This document shows positions 49,801-60,069 of a DNA stretch of 64,000 bases, one piece after another. The DNA is from Echinostoma caproni. Its lineage: Eukaryota; Platyhelminthes; Trematoda; Plagiorchiida; Echinostomatidae. The notes beneath the pieces were generated by a model, which saw only the letters and a list, made by a program, of their open reading frames with translations, was not told the DNA's origin and did no database searches. Position 1 is the first letter of the stretch. Every line of letters begins with the position of its first letter. Location of the stretch: assembly GCA_900618425.1 (NCBI GenBank), contig UZAN01039721.1, positions 9,105-73,104 on the forward strand, given 5' to 3'. A program made the translations under genes and the position numbers.

Positions 49801-52540
49801 AACGGAGAAGCCGTATACTCATACATGCTGATTGCAACACCAAACAGAACGAGATCTTCCTTTTCGAACGGCAAGGTTGCTTTTAACGATCTATCTGTCA
49901 GCTAATCAGCGCACGTAATGCCATGTCGATTTAATACTGCTGGGATGTAAAAAAGCTGTCATCACTCGGTAAGAGGGCTCAAAATAACGAAAATTGCTGA
50001 TATTTATCGGCAGAGTGAAAACTTTTCATTGCACTGTTTGTATGCTTGGGGCCACCTTTGGGAGGCTAAGGATGATCCTGTGAACTGCTTTTGCGAGCAC
50101 CAGTGAAATGGTTTCAATAACAATCGAGCTTCACCATCTTCGGTTGGAAACTTTATGAGGGATTAGGTAGAGCGAATCGACTCTCGCACCTCAATAGTGT
50201 GCTTTTTTCAATTGTGGGCCCTTCTTGTCAGCCCTGTACTACGAAAACTAGATGCTGTGCTCATGATGAATCAAACGTATACCACATTCCCTGTCACACG
50301 TAGTTTTAAAGTGAAAATGCATGTGCAACTTTCTAGAGTTGTTTAACACCTTCCGTTCCTCGGATCATGTGGATGTACTTCATTTATTCAGTTAAACAGC
50401 TCTTCACCACTCAAGCAGTGACTAATTTATTAGTTTCTCCCTTACAAGTGATTGGTATCGAAAGTTACAGTCAGTTTGGTCAACGTTGGCGCTGCACTAA
50501 AAAGTAACCAATTGACAGAAACCAGTTACTGAGGCCGGAAAGTTAAATTGCTCCAGCCGTGCAATCAAACAACCAGAATGAAAGAAAGAATAAAAATGTA
50601 GGTTTGTTCAAATTATGTTTTTGGTGGATTACAAAAGACAACAGATTTCGGTTTGAATCGGGAAAATATCAGTATCTTCGGTGGAACTCGATCCTACGCG
50701 TGAATGTAGACCGCAATTTGAATAAATAACGCAAGCTTTGAAGTTCGTTCGATGGACTTTGATGGATTCTAAAAAGCATGCAAAGGCAGCTAGCATACAC
50801 GCGAAATAGTGGCTTCCATATGTGTATGTAATTCGGGTAAAGGAAAAGATCAAAACTGTCATTGTGATCTCGTACTTCTGCTGATAAAGCTTGTGCATTG
50901 TCGGCGTCCGCTAGAGGGTTGAAACCTCTTTGATGCTACTGATCTTGCATGAACAAGCCTCACGTTCACGGGATTGGTTTTAGCGTCAAACAGAGCCTTT
51001 TAGTAGTGCAAATTCAGCATCCAGCGGTGTTATATTTGTATTTCTTTAGGCATAAACCCCGATAGAAAAATTCCGTTAAGGAATAAAACATGATGTTGTT
51101 TTGTGAATCTGAAGAAACAAAACAAAACCACATATCACTATGATAAATATGGAAGTCACTGTGAGTGCCTGTAAAGCCTATTCTTTTGAAGGGACGATTT
51201 TAATGAACTTTCCATATAGCGTGCAAGAATGCCAAAATTATAGTCTTTTTCAATTTTTTGTTCTTTTTTAAACCAATGGAAATGTAAATGGCCTTATATT
51301 GCTGAGAGCAATTGTGTAAATCACCTCACCTGAAGTGTGGTTTTGTTATTTCGGTCTAAGTGGTTTCCCGTGAATAGCAATAGCGGAAAATATGAAACTG
51401 TTGCACAACAAACATCAAATGTTGTTCCCGAATCCAACGTCTCAATTTAAGGAAGATACAACCATACCAAGTATAGTTCAATCCTTGGCATGGCACCATG
51501 CTGATTTCTAAGCGTAAAAAACACGAAACCTTCAATGTGTATGCACAAAAATAGCAATAAACTGCACAAAACCAACTGGTAATAAAGTACTTTGTCATAC
51601 CAAATAAACAGATAGTTGGATTAAAAACCTAAAAATGTTTTTTTGGTGGAACAAACTTGTTTTTCTTCTGGGTACCTCATTTTGAAAACCGTCCCAAAGA
51701 AGTTTGGAGCTTGGTTCCCCTCAGGAGGTGGCACGAACGAAACAAATCTGGTTACAATTATCCATGTTGGTTGTTTGTGGCTAGATTCCGATCTAAGTTG
51801 ACCGGATTGATCATCAACACGGGCCTAAAATTACCATCGCCAAATTATTAGCTTATTCACAGACGAGCTTGGAAACCGAATGCGACCATCTAGTTTGCGG
51901 GGGCGAACTGAGCGCCACGATCAGAAGAAACATTGTGGAGTAGTTTGCGAGTCTCTTTCTCGCTGCTCACGTTGGTCACCACTTTCCAGAGAGCATGTGT
52001 GTGTGTAAATACAAAGCATATATCACCTATAATTATGTTGGTGTCGAAACGACCGCTTGTCTTCTTACATACACAGACAACTGAGGATATGGTAAGGAGA
52101 AGGTGGTGTTTTTCCCCGCAATACCTCCTGGGTATTCATTCTGAAGCAAGCAAAAATGAGGCACACAAACAAACAAACAAACAAGAATACGCTACCTGAT
52201 CCGAACACTTTTCACATTTTTATCAAAGAACACCAGTTATCGAAGCTGGCCTGCGGCGTGAAGCAAATTATTGAGTCGCAAGGGGATCTGCTACCATTTT
52301 AGTGCACGTATACTGTCTGGTGAAGCATGGGGAATGCGTAATATAGCTTTTGTGGAACAATTGTGGAAAAATTTCAAATGAAGAAAAAATAGCTGTTTAA
52401 ATATAGGGGGAACAAAATTAGCTTTCGATGAAGGGACCAATGATATTGGAAATTTGATAAAAAGCATTAATTATAAACAATTTCCTAAATTTACTGCACT
52501 TCAATGGAATAGGTGTGTTACGCCCAAACATTTAGTAAGC
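46863..52540. other. Long non-coding stretch
   Basis: No supported gene over about 5.7 kb. A G run lies at 47776-47784 and an AAAC tandem at about 52163-52182. Open frames up to 89 codons are at chance level. Confidence 0.55.
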
Positions 52541-52797
52541 AAATAAACACACAACGAATGAAGCAGTAAGTTTATTGTAAACAGGAAATATGTAGCCGGT
52601 ACACAAACCGGGAAAAAAGCGGTAACGATCTGTATGTAGGAACGCAGGAAGGCAGGCAGACTCCTGCTCATACGTTTCACTACATGCAAATGCCGTCAAG
52701 CCAGAAATCAAGCAGTCAGTCAATCAATCAGCCGATCGATCGATCAATCAGTTTGACCACAGGCATGTATGAACACAGAGCAGTCAGTTGTAAGCCA
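52541..52797. repeat. 257 bp direct repeat, left copy (LTR-like)
   Basis: It is identical to 54006-54262 except at two sites (AAATAAAC versus AAATGAAC near the start, and GCCGATCG versus GCCGACCG near the GATC-rich part). It contains a short CAATCAATCA/GATCGATC tandem tract at about 52720-52750. Confidence 0.85.
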
Positions 52798-53201
52798 AAA
52801 AATCACCTCTCCTTCAACAAATTAAGCAAGGCTTTGTCTTTCCGCAGCGGAAAAAACAACGAATTATAAAGTGGTGATCACTTGCATTGGTAAAACAATG
52901 TCCTCCTTATTCGAGTAGAAGAATGTTGCATTTTTCCTAACCTCCAAAGAGCAGTCCCGTAATGATCTCGGTTTCCATAGTCAGTTTTAAATTAAGACGG
53001 ACAAGGTTTGTGTGAAAGAATTCTGAGAAGCAACTCATAGACCCGTTTTTTGATCACTCTCGTTGGACTCATGTTCTCAATTTTCAAGGGTGAAATGAAT
53101 CTAGACTCAACCCTTTTCCTTTTTAGTCTAATCAATACTTCCTGTCTGATGGATTCCGTGATTAGGTAAATATTGACATGGGCCCTCTGTTTTCTTGGTC
53201 T

Positions 53202-53915
53202 CTATAAACGGAACCAACGCATTTTATTTTGCACATCTTTCGGTGTCGAATCAAGTGGAAAATGTTGAGTGCCTTCTTGAGGAGACTTTTGAAGGGCATT
53301 TCCCTGCACCATAGAACACAAAATACGACCGTCGCTGCCACTTGAATCAATGTTGCACACGTTCTCAGCAAATTTTCGGTTTTCCATCTACTAGTTTGTC
53401 AGATACCACTTTGTTGTGAGTTGTTTGCTAACCGAAGGTACAACCGAGACTTTTTCAGTGTGTGATTGTCAAAGCTTATGAAGTTCACTTTTCTGTACAA
53501 TCGACTGCACGACATGTGTATTAGTGGAGGACAATGAAGGTTTAAGAGATGCAATACTTGTTCGGGAGCGGTGGGACTCAACACTATGTGTATCATCAGA
53601 GGTTTTTGCAGGGGCCTCCGGTGCACTCGAAGAGTATCCGAATTCAGGTATGAAACGAGACACTTGGTCATTCGCAGATTTGACCCAGTATCTGTCCAAT
53701 GTAGCGACGGCATCCTTCAATGGTTTGTCATTCAAATTCAACCGGTCAAAGAGTAGCCCGCCTTCGTTATTGAGGTACAGTTGTGGCGACTAAATGCAAA
53801 ATTCATTTGTAAATTTCAGTGAAGGATTGGATGCACGCCAAAAGGCAATGTAATCTACGAAAGTGAACTTTCCATGTATTCCATGCAACATCGGATGGTT
53901 TGAGAATAGGGTCAT
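53202..53915 (-). pseudogene. Decayed reading frame inside the LTR-like unit, unknown family
   Basis: One minus-strand frame starting at an ATG at 53915 runs 149 codons to 53469 with a single in-frame TAG at 53790-53792. After a TGA at 53469-53471 and a TAG pair at 53388-53393 it is again open to 53202. At this base composition about one codon in fifteen should be a stop, so the frame is clearly depleted of stops and probably descends from a gene. The frame also stays open upward through the right repeat to 54188. The inferred product is rich in Ser, Thr and Pro in its middle, with a WVKSANDQVSRF-like segment near 53690-53660. I recognise no domain, zinc knuckle or protease motif. It could be a gag remnant or a captured host sequence. 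Confidence 0.4.
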
Positions 53916-54005
53916 TCCAAAATTGATGAATGGCAAAGGGTGAACCAAACATTTTGCAGGTTTAGTGGCCACGACGCCAAAGGTTGTGTCCAAAATATTG
54001 TAGGC

Positions 54006-54262
54006 AAATGAACACACAACGAATGAAGCAGTAAGTTTATTGTAAACAGGAAATATGTAGCCGGTACACAAACCGGGAAAAAAGCGGTAACGATCTGTAT
54101 GTAGGAACGCAGGAAGGCAGGCAGACTCCTGCTCATACGTTTCACTACATGCAAATGCCGTCAAGCCAGAAATCAAGCAGTCAGTCAATCAATCAGCCGA
54201 CCGATCGATCAATCAGTTTGACCACAGGCATGTATGAACACAGAGCAGTCAGTTGTAAGCCA
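54006..54262. repeat. 257 bp direct repeat, right copy (LTR-like)
   Basis: It matches 52541-52797 at 255 of 257 positions at a constant offset of 1465. Sequence similarity stops abruptly after 54262. The high identity means the duplication is recent or has been homogenised. Confidence 0.85.
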
Positions 54263-54389
54263 TAACAAGGTGAGAGTAGGCAACATCGCGCAACAGACAA
54301 ACGGCATGATACAATACCCGACTGATATTCCTATTCGAGACTGTGATTATTTCAACCACAAACAACAGAGTAAAGATGAGGTTTTCTTA

Positions 54390-54860
54390 ACTTTGTCTTT
54401 GGATATTTACAGTTGCTTTTCTATGCATATGGTCTGAATAAACGTGATCTGGGAAGAACAGTGATATTTGCGAAGATCTGTAAGGATACCTAGAGAAACA
54501 GGGAGGGGATCGGGGTATATTCTGGTAATTTTCGATAACCTTTCTCAAGTGCCACGTGTCACGCCATGTTGCATCATTACGACGTGATTCAGGCCATGGT
54601 TCGTTTCGCCACATAGGTTCTGGAGCAAATTTTGTGGCAACTAGAGTGAGATCACCATTTTCTTCTGTGTTCCAGGCGACGGGTTCAGGATTCTGATGGC
54701 TATTGCTCTTACAGTTACTAAGTGATGCTGCCCAACGTACCTTGAATTATTGTGCGCACTTTGAAAAAGAAATAGATACATCGTTTTCCATCTGGTGTTC
54801 CGGTTCAAAAAGGTTTTCCACAATCACACTAGTGATTGGTTCCTTGCATCCTGTACCCGG
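54390..54860 (-). pseudogene. Second decayed reading frame, unknown family
   Basis: The minus strand is open for 157 codons between a TGA at 54861-54863 and the stop at 54387-54389, with only one internal TAA at 54747-54749; about ten stops would be expected by chance. The translation is protein-like, with a Trp- and Arg-rich stretch (WRNEPWPESRRND near 54611-54573) and an acidic PVAWNTEENGDL segment before it. It lies in the same frame register as the decayed frame at 53202-53915, from which it is separated by the right 257 bp repeat. It may be the other half of one gene broken by the insertion, a piece of an older element, or a host exon with a disabling mutation. No family is recognised. 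Confidence 0.4.
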
Positions 54861-55274
54861 TCAGATAAATCGATGTTCTCCATTCTTTTGTGAAACCTGT
54901 CTCATCGTTCGTCTTACGTGACTAACCAAACATGCACAACTGAAGGAGTATGCAATCGTAAATGAGGGACGATGGGAAGCTTATTCCTAAGACCATGGGC
55001 CCGCCTCATCTTAAGTGATGAAAAGAACCATGACCTCAATCAATTCGTGATAACGCAACACGGGGTAACACTTCACATTTGAAAAAATGTTATCGGAAGT
55101 TTTAAGAACAAAATCTCCATTTCCTACCCTATTGCCTATATATAACTTGACAGATATTATTCATTCCCATTTAATTTATTGAACCAATCACGTTTAATTC
55201 GAATTTCTCTAATTTTTCTTCTTTTTCAAATATTTCTTTTGAATACACCATGATACAGTCATCAGGTAGGTGGT

Positions 55275-55410
55275 AGTAACCAATGGAAGGGCTGTCATGC
55301 AAAACACAATGTAGAAAATCAGGCTCTTTTGGTGGGATTCGAACACACGTCTTCCGAGGTAATACTTTGGTGAAACTACTTCCTGACCACCACTTACTAT
55401 AATTGTAAAT
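55275..55410 (-). repeat. tRNA-headed SINE-like repeat (family B, copy 2)
   Basis: On the minus strand AGTGGTGGTCAGGAAGTAG is followed by a B-box-like GTTCGAATCCCACC near 55331-55344, then CATTGTGTTTTGCATGACAG and CCCTTCCATTGGTTAC. It matches the copy at 43595-43725 in the same order and orientation. The 3' boundary is uncertain. Confidence 0.55.
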
Positions 55411-55745
55411 GCCTGAAGATGAAGTCACAAAATCAAGTTTGTGCAGCATATTGTTTGTTTTTCTGATATTCTTATGGGAATAACCCACGAATCTCAGCTA
55501 TGCGACTATATTTCAGCAGATAATGTTAAACTTTAGAATGAAATAAATGATTGTAGTCAGACTAACAGCAACGCAAATCTATACCGTAATTTGTTCCTAT
55601 CCAGCCTAAAGACTACCGAGCTATTGAAATATTTGAAAATATAATCCGTATAATTAAAATTCCTCCAACACAAATTTGATTAGAACATTGCAGCTTACAG
55701 TTCAAGTTTGAACTGCCGAAACACAAGGGAATAGTAAATTCATCG

Positions 55746-55751
55746 TTTATT
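55746..55751 (-). promoter_or_regulatory. AATAAA polyadenylation signal
   Basis: AATAAA on the minus strand lies 22 bases after the TAA stop of the candidate exon at 55773-55996. Its position fits a short 3' untranslated region. Confidence 0.4.
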
Positions 55752-55772
55752 AGAAAGGATGTATGTTTTATC

Positions 55773-55996
55773 TTAAATCACATAAAAACCGGTGTTCCAA
55801 AATGGTTCATTGTTGAATGCGTCACCATTTCGAATGCCTTCATAGTTGCAGCTCATTAAATATGAGCGGTTGGTAGGGGCATCTTTTACTGGTCCTTGGT
55901 CTGTGGCTCGAAATATCCCGAAAGGTGCTTTCAATTCAAAATTATTGGTGAAAACTGGGATAAGCGGGATAAGCCTTGTTCGTTTTTCTGGGCAAT
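55773..55996 (-). CDS. Candidate 3'-terminal coding exon, unknown protein (partial)
   Basis: The minus strand has a pyrimidine-rich acceptor (GGTCTTTCAG) just before 55996, then 74 codons open to a TAA at 55773-55775, and an AATAAA 22 bases later. The exon would start in phase 1. The encoded C-terminus is balanced in composition: FGIFRATDQGPVKDAPTN in the middle, then an SCNYEGIRNGDAF stretch and a final NEPFWNTGFYVI. I recognise no family. The upstream exons would lie to the right (above 56000) and I could not identify them. An overlapping plus-strand open frame at 55846-56055 looks like a shadow. The combination of acceptor, stop and poly(A) signal is the evidence; length alone is not. Confidence 0.35.
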
Positions 55997-56549
55997 CTGA
56001 AAGACCTATTCTTCCAACCAAACCAATTCAGTTTGTTTTGTTTCAACCAGTGTGAGTTTATTGGCACGGTGTTCCCTCCAAAAATAGGAGACTCAAAGAC
56101 TGTGCCATGAACAACGAGGTGACCTCACTCTCTAATGAGCTAAAACAATAGCTAAAATCGAGTCTCCTTTTTCCCTGAGTGCATGGATTGTTGTGAATGA
56201 ACTTAGGGTTGTGCGTAACAACTACGTTTGAAGGTTGGTTAGTTTAGAACAGTAACACGAGTGCGTAAACTTCAAAAACACCGTGAATGTCTTCAGATTG
56301 CGATCATTTTGCAGTTAACGTTATCAAAAGAAGTGAAGTTCTGTATTTCTGATTCTTCAGACACCGAAAAAATGTTGTGAAACATACACACAACGGATGT
56401 GCATTTGTAGCTGTTCCTTTGTAGCTTTCCTTTCCGATGACTGGTGCATTCATACTTTATCTAACATAACTAAAGTGATCCTATATGACTAAAGGTCTCA
56501 AATAGCTTGTGTTTATTAAGCTCTATTAACTGCGTTTCCATGGCCTAGG
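55997..56549. other. Possible intron or intergenic sequence
   Basis: No recognised feature. If the exon at 55773-55996 is real, this would be intron of the minus-strand gene. Confidence 0.35.
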
Positions 56550-56915
56550 TGTTTTCCCACCAAAGTGAAAGGATGAAAAGCCAACATCTGGGGCTACAAC
56601 CAGGTTAGTGAACCACTGGTAATTCATCCAGGGCAGTTGACTAAATCCCTGATTCAAAACCGACTAAGAGGCGTACGAACTACACACATAACTTCCTGGT
56701 TGCGGCAGTCGTCACCGACTCAGTTGAGCATCGACGTGTATCGACTTCCTTGGACATTCGATTCCGCCTAAAGACGTCTGAGTGGGAACTGGACACCGAC
56801 CCTCAAAGAAGCGTGGTTTTCACGCACAATCTCGCTGCCTTGCTAGCCGAAGGCTCCGGTTGTGAATTTTCCAAGAAAGTCCACCAGCTTTAGCCTGGGT
56901 TACTAAGCCGTATCC
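56550..56915 (+). repeat. Dispersed repeat family R3, 5'-truncated copy
   Basis: It aligns with the second part of 15577-16072 and with the complement of 6185-6540. Shared landmarks are CCACCAAAGTGAAAGG, GTGAACCACTGGTA, AAATCCCTGATTCAAAACC, CGTGGTTTTCACGC and GCTAGCCGAAGGCTCCGG. The GC-rich first ~130 bases of the family are absent. Confidence 0.65.
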
Positions 56916-57439
56916 CGCCCACTTGCAACTCATAAGACTTTTTTTCTTTTATAAAAATCGTGGTGCAATGATTTGCTTGCACACATTCTGGCCTCAAACT
57001 TATGTGAAATATAACATAAGATAAAAAAACCTAAGTTTAGGTATCACTTCCTGAAAAATACTTTGGTTCATGAGTTCGTAACCCCGAATATGGGTTTTGA
57101 AATTAATTCGACATGAGTAGGATACACCTAAATTGTTCGAACACTTTACCTCGGCAGCTAGCTGATACAGTAACAACATTTTAGGTTAGTTTACATAATG
57201 CAATTTGTCCTATTACATCGTTCGTATGAATGCATTAGCAGGCCATGACGTTTCTCGTAGTACTGGCTGCTGGAAAGGTCTATGTGGTTACTCTATAAAA
57301 GAGTAGTATTTAAATTGAAAACGTCCATGGTAGGTACTTTGATTATTGTTGAAAACGTCCGTTTAGTTGATTGGATAACTAACAATAGTTAATTAAGAAC
57401 ATTGAATGAAAAGGTTGTTGTGCCCCAGTTTCAGTATGG
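56916..57439. other. Non-coding stretch
   Basis: No supported gene. The 12-mer TTGAAAACGTCC occurs twice, about 30 bases apart, near 57318 and 57349. Confidence 0.5.
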
Positions 57440-57600
57440 AGATAAGCACACAGTAAATTGAGCAACACGTTTAATTTAAACAGTTAATACGTTGCTGGTT
57501 CCCAACCCGGGGAGTAAGCAGAAACGGGAATACGTAGGAATGCATGCAGGCAGGCAGGCTAACAAAGGCTCACAAGTCACATTACATTCGTATACTGTCA
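57440..57600. repeat. Divergent relative of the 257 bp LTR-like repeat
   Basis: About 150 bases align in the same orientation with the first part of the 257 bp repeats. Shared segments include CACACA, GTTTAATTTAAACAG against GTTTATTGTAAACAG, GGTTCCCAACCCGGGGAG against GGTACACAAACCGGGAAA, GTAGGAATGCATGCAGGCAGG against GTAGGAACGCAGGAAGGCAGG, and a CACATTACAT end. Identity is roughly two thirds by eye. It runs directly into the middle of a gag-like frame. Confidence 0.6.
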
Positions 57601-58640
57601 ATGGGGAAAAGAAATCCGCTTTTATTCTGAGTACTGTCGGTATAAATGCTTATACTCTAATCAAAAGCTTGTCTTATCCCTCTCTACCTGTTTTTGTACC
57701 GTTCGAGGATTTAAAATCCCTTCTTCTACAGCATATGAAGCCAACGAACTTTGAAGCCTCAGAGAGGGCAACACTTCATTCACTGGTATGTAATCCGAAT
57801 CGGGTCATCCGTGAATTCCTCCTGGATTTGCTTACTCAAAATGCTAAGTGTGATTTTTGAGACTTACTGAACATGCACTTGAGGGATTGATTGATTGTTG
57901 GCGTTTAAAATACTATTTTGAAAAACGAACTTCTGAAGATATCCAATCCTTTGTTTATAGATGTGCGGGCCCATTGTGAACAATACCAGGATGTTCTCAT
58001 CACTACTTCATCCATGTCATCGACCATCGAATCTACAGCCATGTTTGATTCACTTAAAACCAAATCCATAAACGTTCATGATACAGTCGGACGTTTCAAA
58101 CCAGTTACACAACTTCGCTCACACAATGTGATACATTCGGATAAGTCATATGGCAATTGTGCATCCTGCCGCAAAACGTCATTCCAGACTCACATGTCGA
58201 CGTCGTTACGCTCCGTGTCACAATTGTGGCAAAGCTGGTCATATTCATTCTGTTTTGCAGTACCGAAAATTGTCGTTTCATTTATTCCAAGGACTCCGAA
58301 GTGAGTGACATAGTCAACTACCTCCCATTCCGGTCACATTCGTAAACACCTTTTCAGTTCCTTTGGTAACTCATTTCATTTTATTTTGGACACTGGTAAT
58401 GTGGAGTCCTTAATTTCTGTTCATGATTTAAAACTGTTTGGTCCAGATGCCAAATTGCAGCCGTCCACTGTCCCCATAAATGGCCTCACTGTACATTCAT
58501 TGCCTGTTGTTGGTTCTTGTGAGATTTCATTCGGTGATGAGCATTCTAAAAGTGGTACCTGTAAATTCATCGTACTCAGGTCTGCCCCCTCTATACTAGG
58601 CTGGAAAGCTATGCAGACACTGAATATCAATCTTTCCTTG
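57600..58640 (+). pseudogene. Ty3/gypsy gag and protease remnant
   Basis: A gag capsid-like segment is open to 57860 (a KSAFILSTVG start and an LLLQHMKPTNFEASER-like helix near 57730-57770) and then breaks. A zinc knuckle of the CX2CX4H type lies near 58217-58245, but its last cysteine falls out of frame because of a one-base shift. A protease active-site triplet Asp-Thr-Gly is at 58389-58397 within an open frame from 58386, followed by an ILGWKAMQ-like segment near 58598. Gag, knuckle and protease lie in different frames, so no single polyprotein can be read. Confidence 0.75.
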
Positions 58641-58729
58641 TTAACCTTTATTGATACTGAAAACGAGCTAAAGGATTTGATTAATAAATGCTCAAAGGCC
58701 AGTTGTGGCAAGAAAACTTCTTCAGTGAA

Positions 58730-59975
58730 ACTACCAGTTAATGGAGATGCAGTTTTCCTCAAACTCCAAGTTATTCCATATGGCATTCGTGAACCTGTCA
58801 TGAATGCATTGAACAACTTGTGTTCCAAAGGTGGCGTCTTCAGCATAAGGTACACAAATCCTCACATCACTAAAATCGGACGGCAACAGTCCCAGAATAA
58901 GTGGTGACTGCGAAATCACTCTGAATGCAAAACTGTTAAAACAGACTTGTACAAATGTTGAATCAGAGAACATTCTGAGTACGTTGACTGGTTCTGAGGT
59001 CTTTTCCAAGGTTGGCTTGAAAGATGCTTATCCACAAATCCCGTTAGACGAAACCTCATCCACTTTGAAAACTATTAATACAAGTTTTGGTTTGTTCAGA
59101 TATAAATTTCTGCCGTTTTGGTTATCCATTTATCCTGCCATATTTCAGCAAGTTATGAATGATAATACTAGCTGTACGTCTAGCGTTGAATTATATCAAG
59201 ATGACATTATTGTCCATGCCTCTGACAAATCCACTCATGACGCACGATTGTTTGAACACTTCCGTAGGTTTTCTGCCAAAAATCTTCCTGTTAATCTTAA
59301 GAACTGTTTACTTTCTGACTCTCATTTTGAATGTTTTGAATACCTTGTTAATGATAATCGTTACAAATCTGACCCAAACCGTTTTTTCCTCTGACGAAAG
59401 CCAAACCACCGTCAAACATACGCCAACTCAGATCCTTGATTGGAGCCCTAAAATACTACTCTAGATTTATCCCTAATTTCAGTCAGAAAGCTTCACCCCT
59501 ATTTCTTCTCTCTTCTTCTGACAAATTGGTTTGGACGGATGCTTATGAAGATTGCTCACGTGAATTACTAAATTTCCTGCAGACTGATGCTGCATTTTAC
59601 CCATTCAATTGAAAAAATTCATTCTACTGCTATTATTGATGCATTATTGGTGCGATTCTTGAACAGAATTGGCATCCAATTATTTGTGTCTCGCCGGTTA
59701 ACAGCAGCTGAACGAGGCTATGCTCAAACTCATCGCGAAAAGTTAGCTGTATATTGGGCAGTCGAACTCCTCCATAAGTTCCTTTTCGGTCATCATTTCA
59801 CCATCGTCACGGACCATGTGGCCTTGAAGTTTATTTTCCACCTTGGGAAATCAGTTCTCATGAGCTCTTTAGATATGGTTCAGCGTTTAGGCATCTCACT
59901 CAGTGCTTATGATTACACAGTTGAACATCGCAGTGCCAAACATCCGATACGTGGATTATATTTCGTGTGAATCGC
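58730..59975 (+). pseudogene. Ty3/gypsy reverse transcriptase and RNase H remnant
   Basis: The N-terminal segment (IPYGIREPV near 58772) is followed by a gap and frame change. One frame is then open from about 58905 to 59394 through motif A, the FGLFRYKFLPF segment (near 59090) and motif C. Motif C is intact as Tyr-Gln-Asp-Asp at 59194-59205. Motif A reads Val-Gly-Leu-Lys-Asp-Ala-Tyr: the catalytic Asp codon is replaced by GGC (Gly) at 59014-59016. A thumb-like region continues in another frame to about 59580. RNase H follows: RRLTAAERGYAQTHRE near 59693-59740, and VTDHVALKF near 59806-59832. The enzyme would be inactive. Confidence 0.8.
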
Positions 59976-60069
59976 TTGTGACTCGGAGAGCATCTTTGAT
60001 TCACTACTGGAACAACCTCTCCCCGAGAGCCATCAAGAGCTTATTCGTGACACACGTCGTGATGACTGC

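Larger units (their letters stand above)
52541..54262. mobile_element. Compact LTR-like unit, probably non-autonomous
   Basis: Two direct repeats of 257 bp (52541-52797 and 54006-54262) enclose 1208 bp. The repeats differ at two positions. Weaker similarity continues about 25 bases to the left of both. Nothing in the interior resembles protease, reverse transcriptase or integrase. The interior carries a decayed minus-strand reading frame of unknown family. A divergent relative of the repeat sits at 57440-57600 beside a Ty3/gypsy gag fragment, which supports reading the repeats as LTRs of a non-autonomous Ty3/gypsy-like element. A plain tandem segmental duplication is the main alternative. TG..CA ends can be read around the right copy but not cleanly on the left one, and no target duplication was seen. 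Confidence 0.5.

Noticed and set aside
52165..52185. CRISPR-like or satellite array from short tandem repeats
   Set aside because: Only simple microsatellites (AAAC, GT, ATC, AATAC, TA) are present; there are no spaced direct repeats with unique spacers.
58421..58855. 144-codon minus-strand open frame
   Set aside because: It is the antisense shadow of the plus-strand Ty3/gypsy protease and reverse-transcriptase frame.
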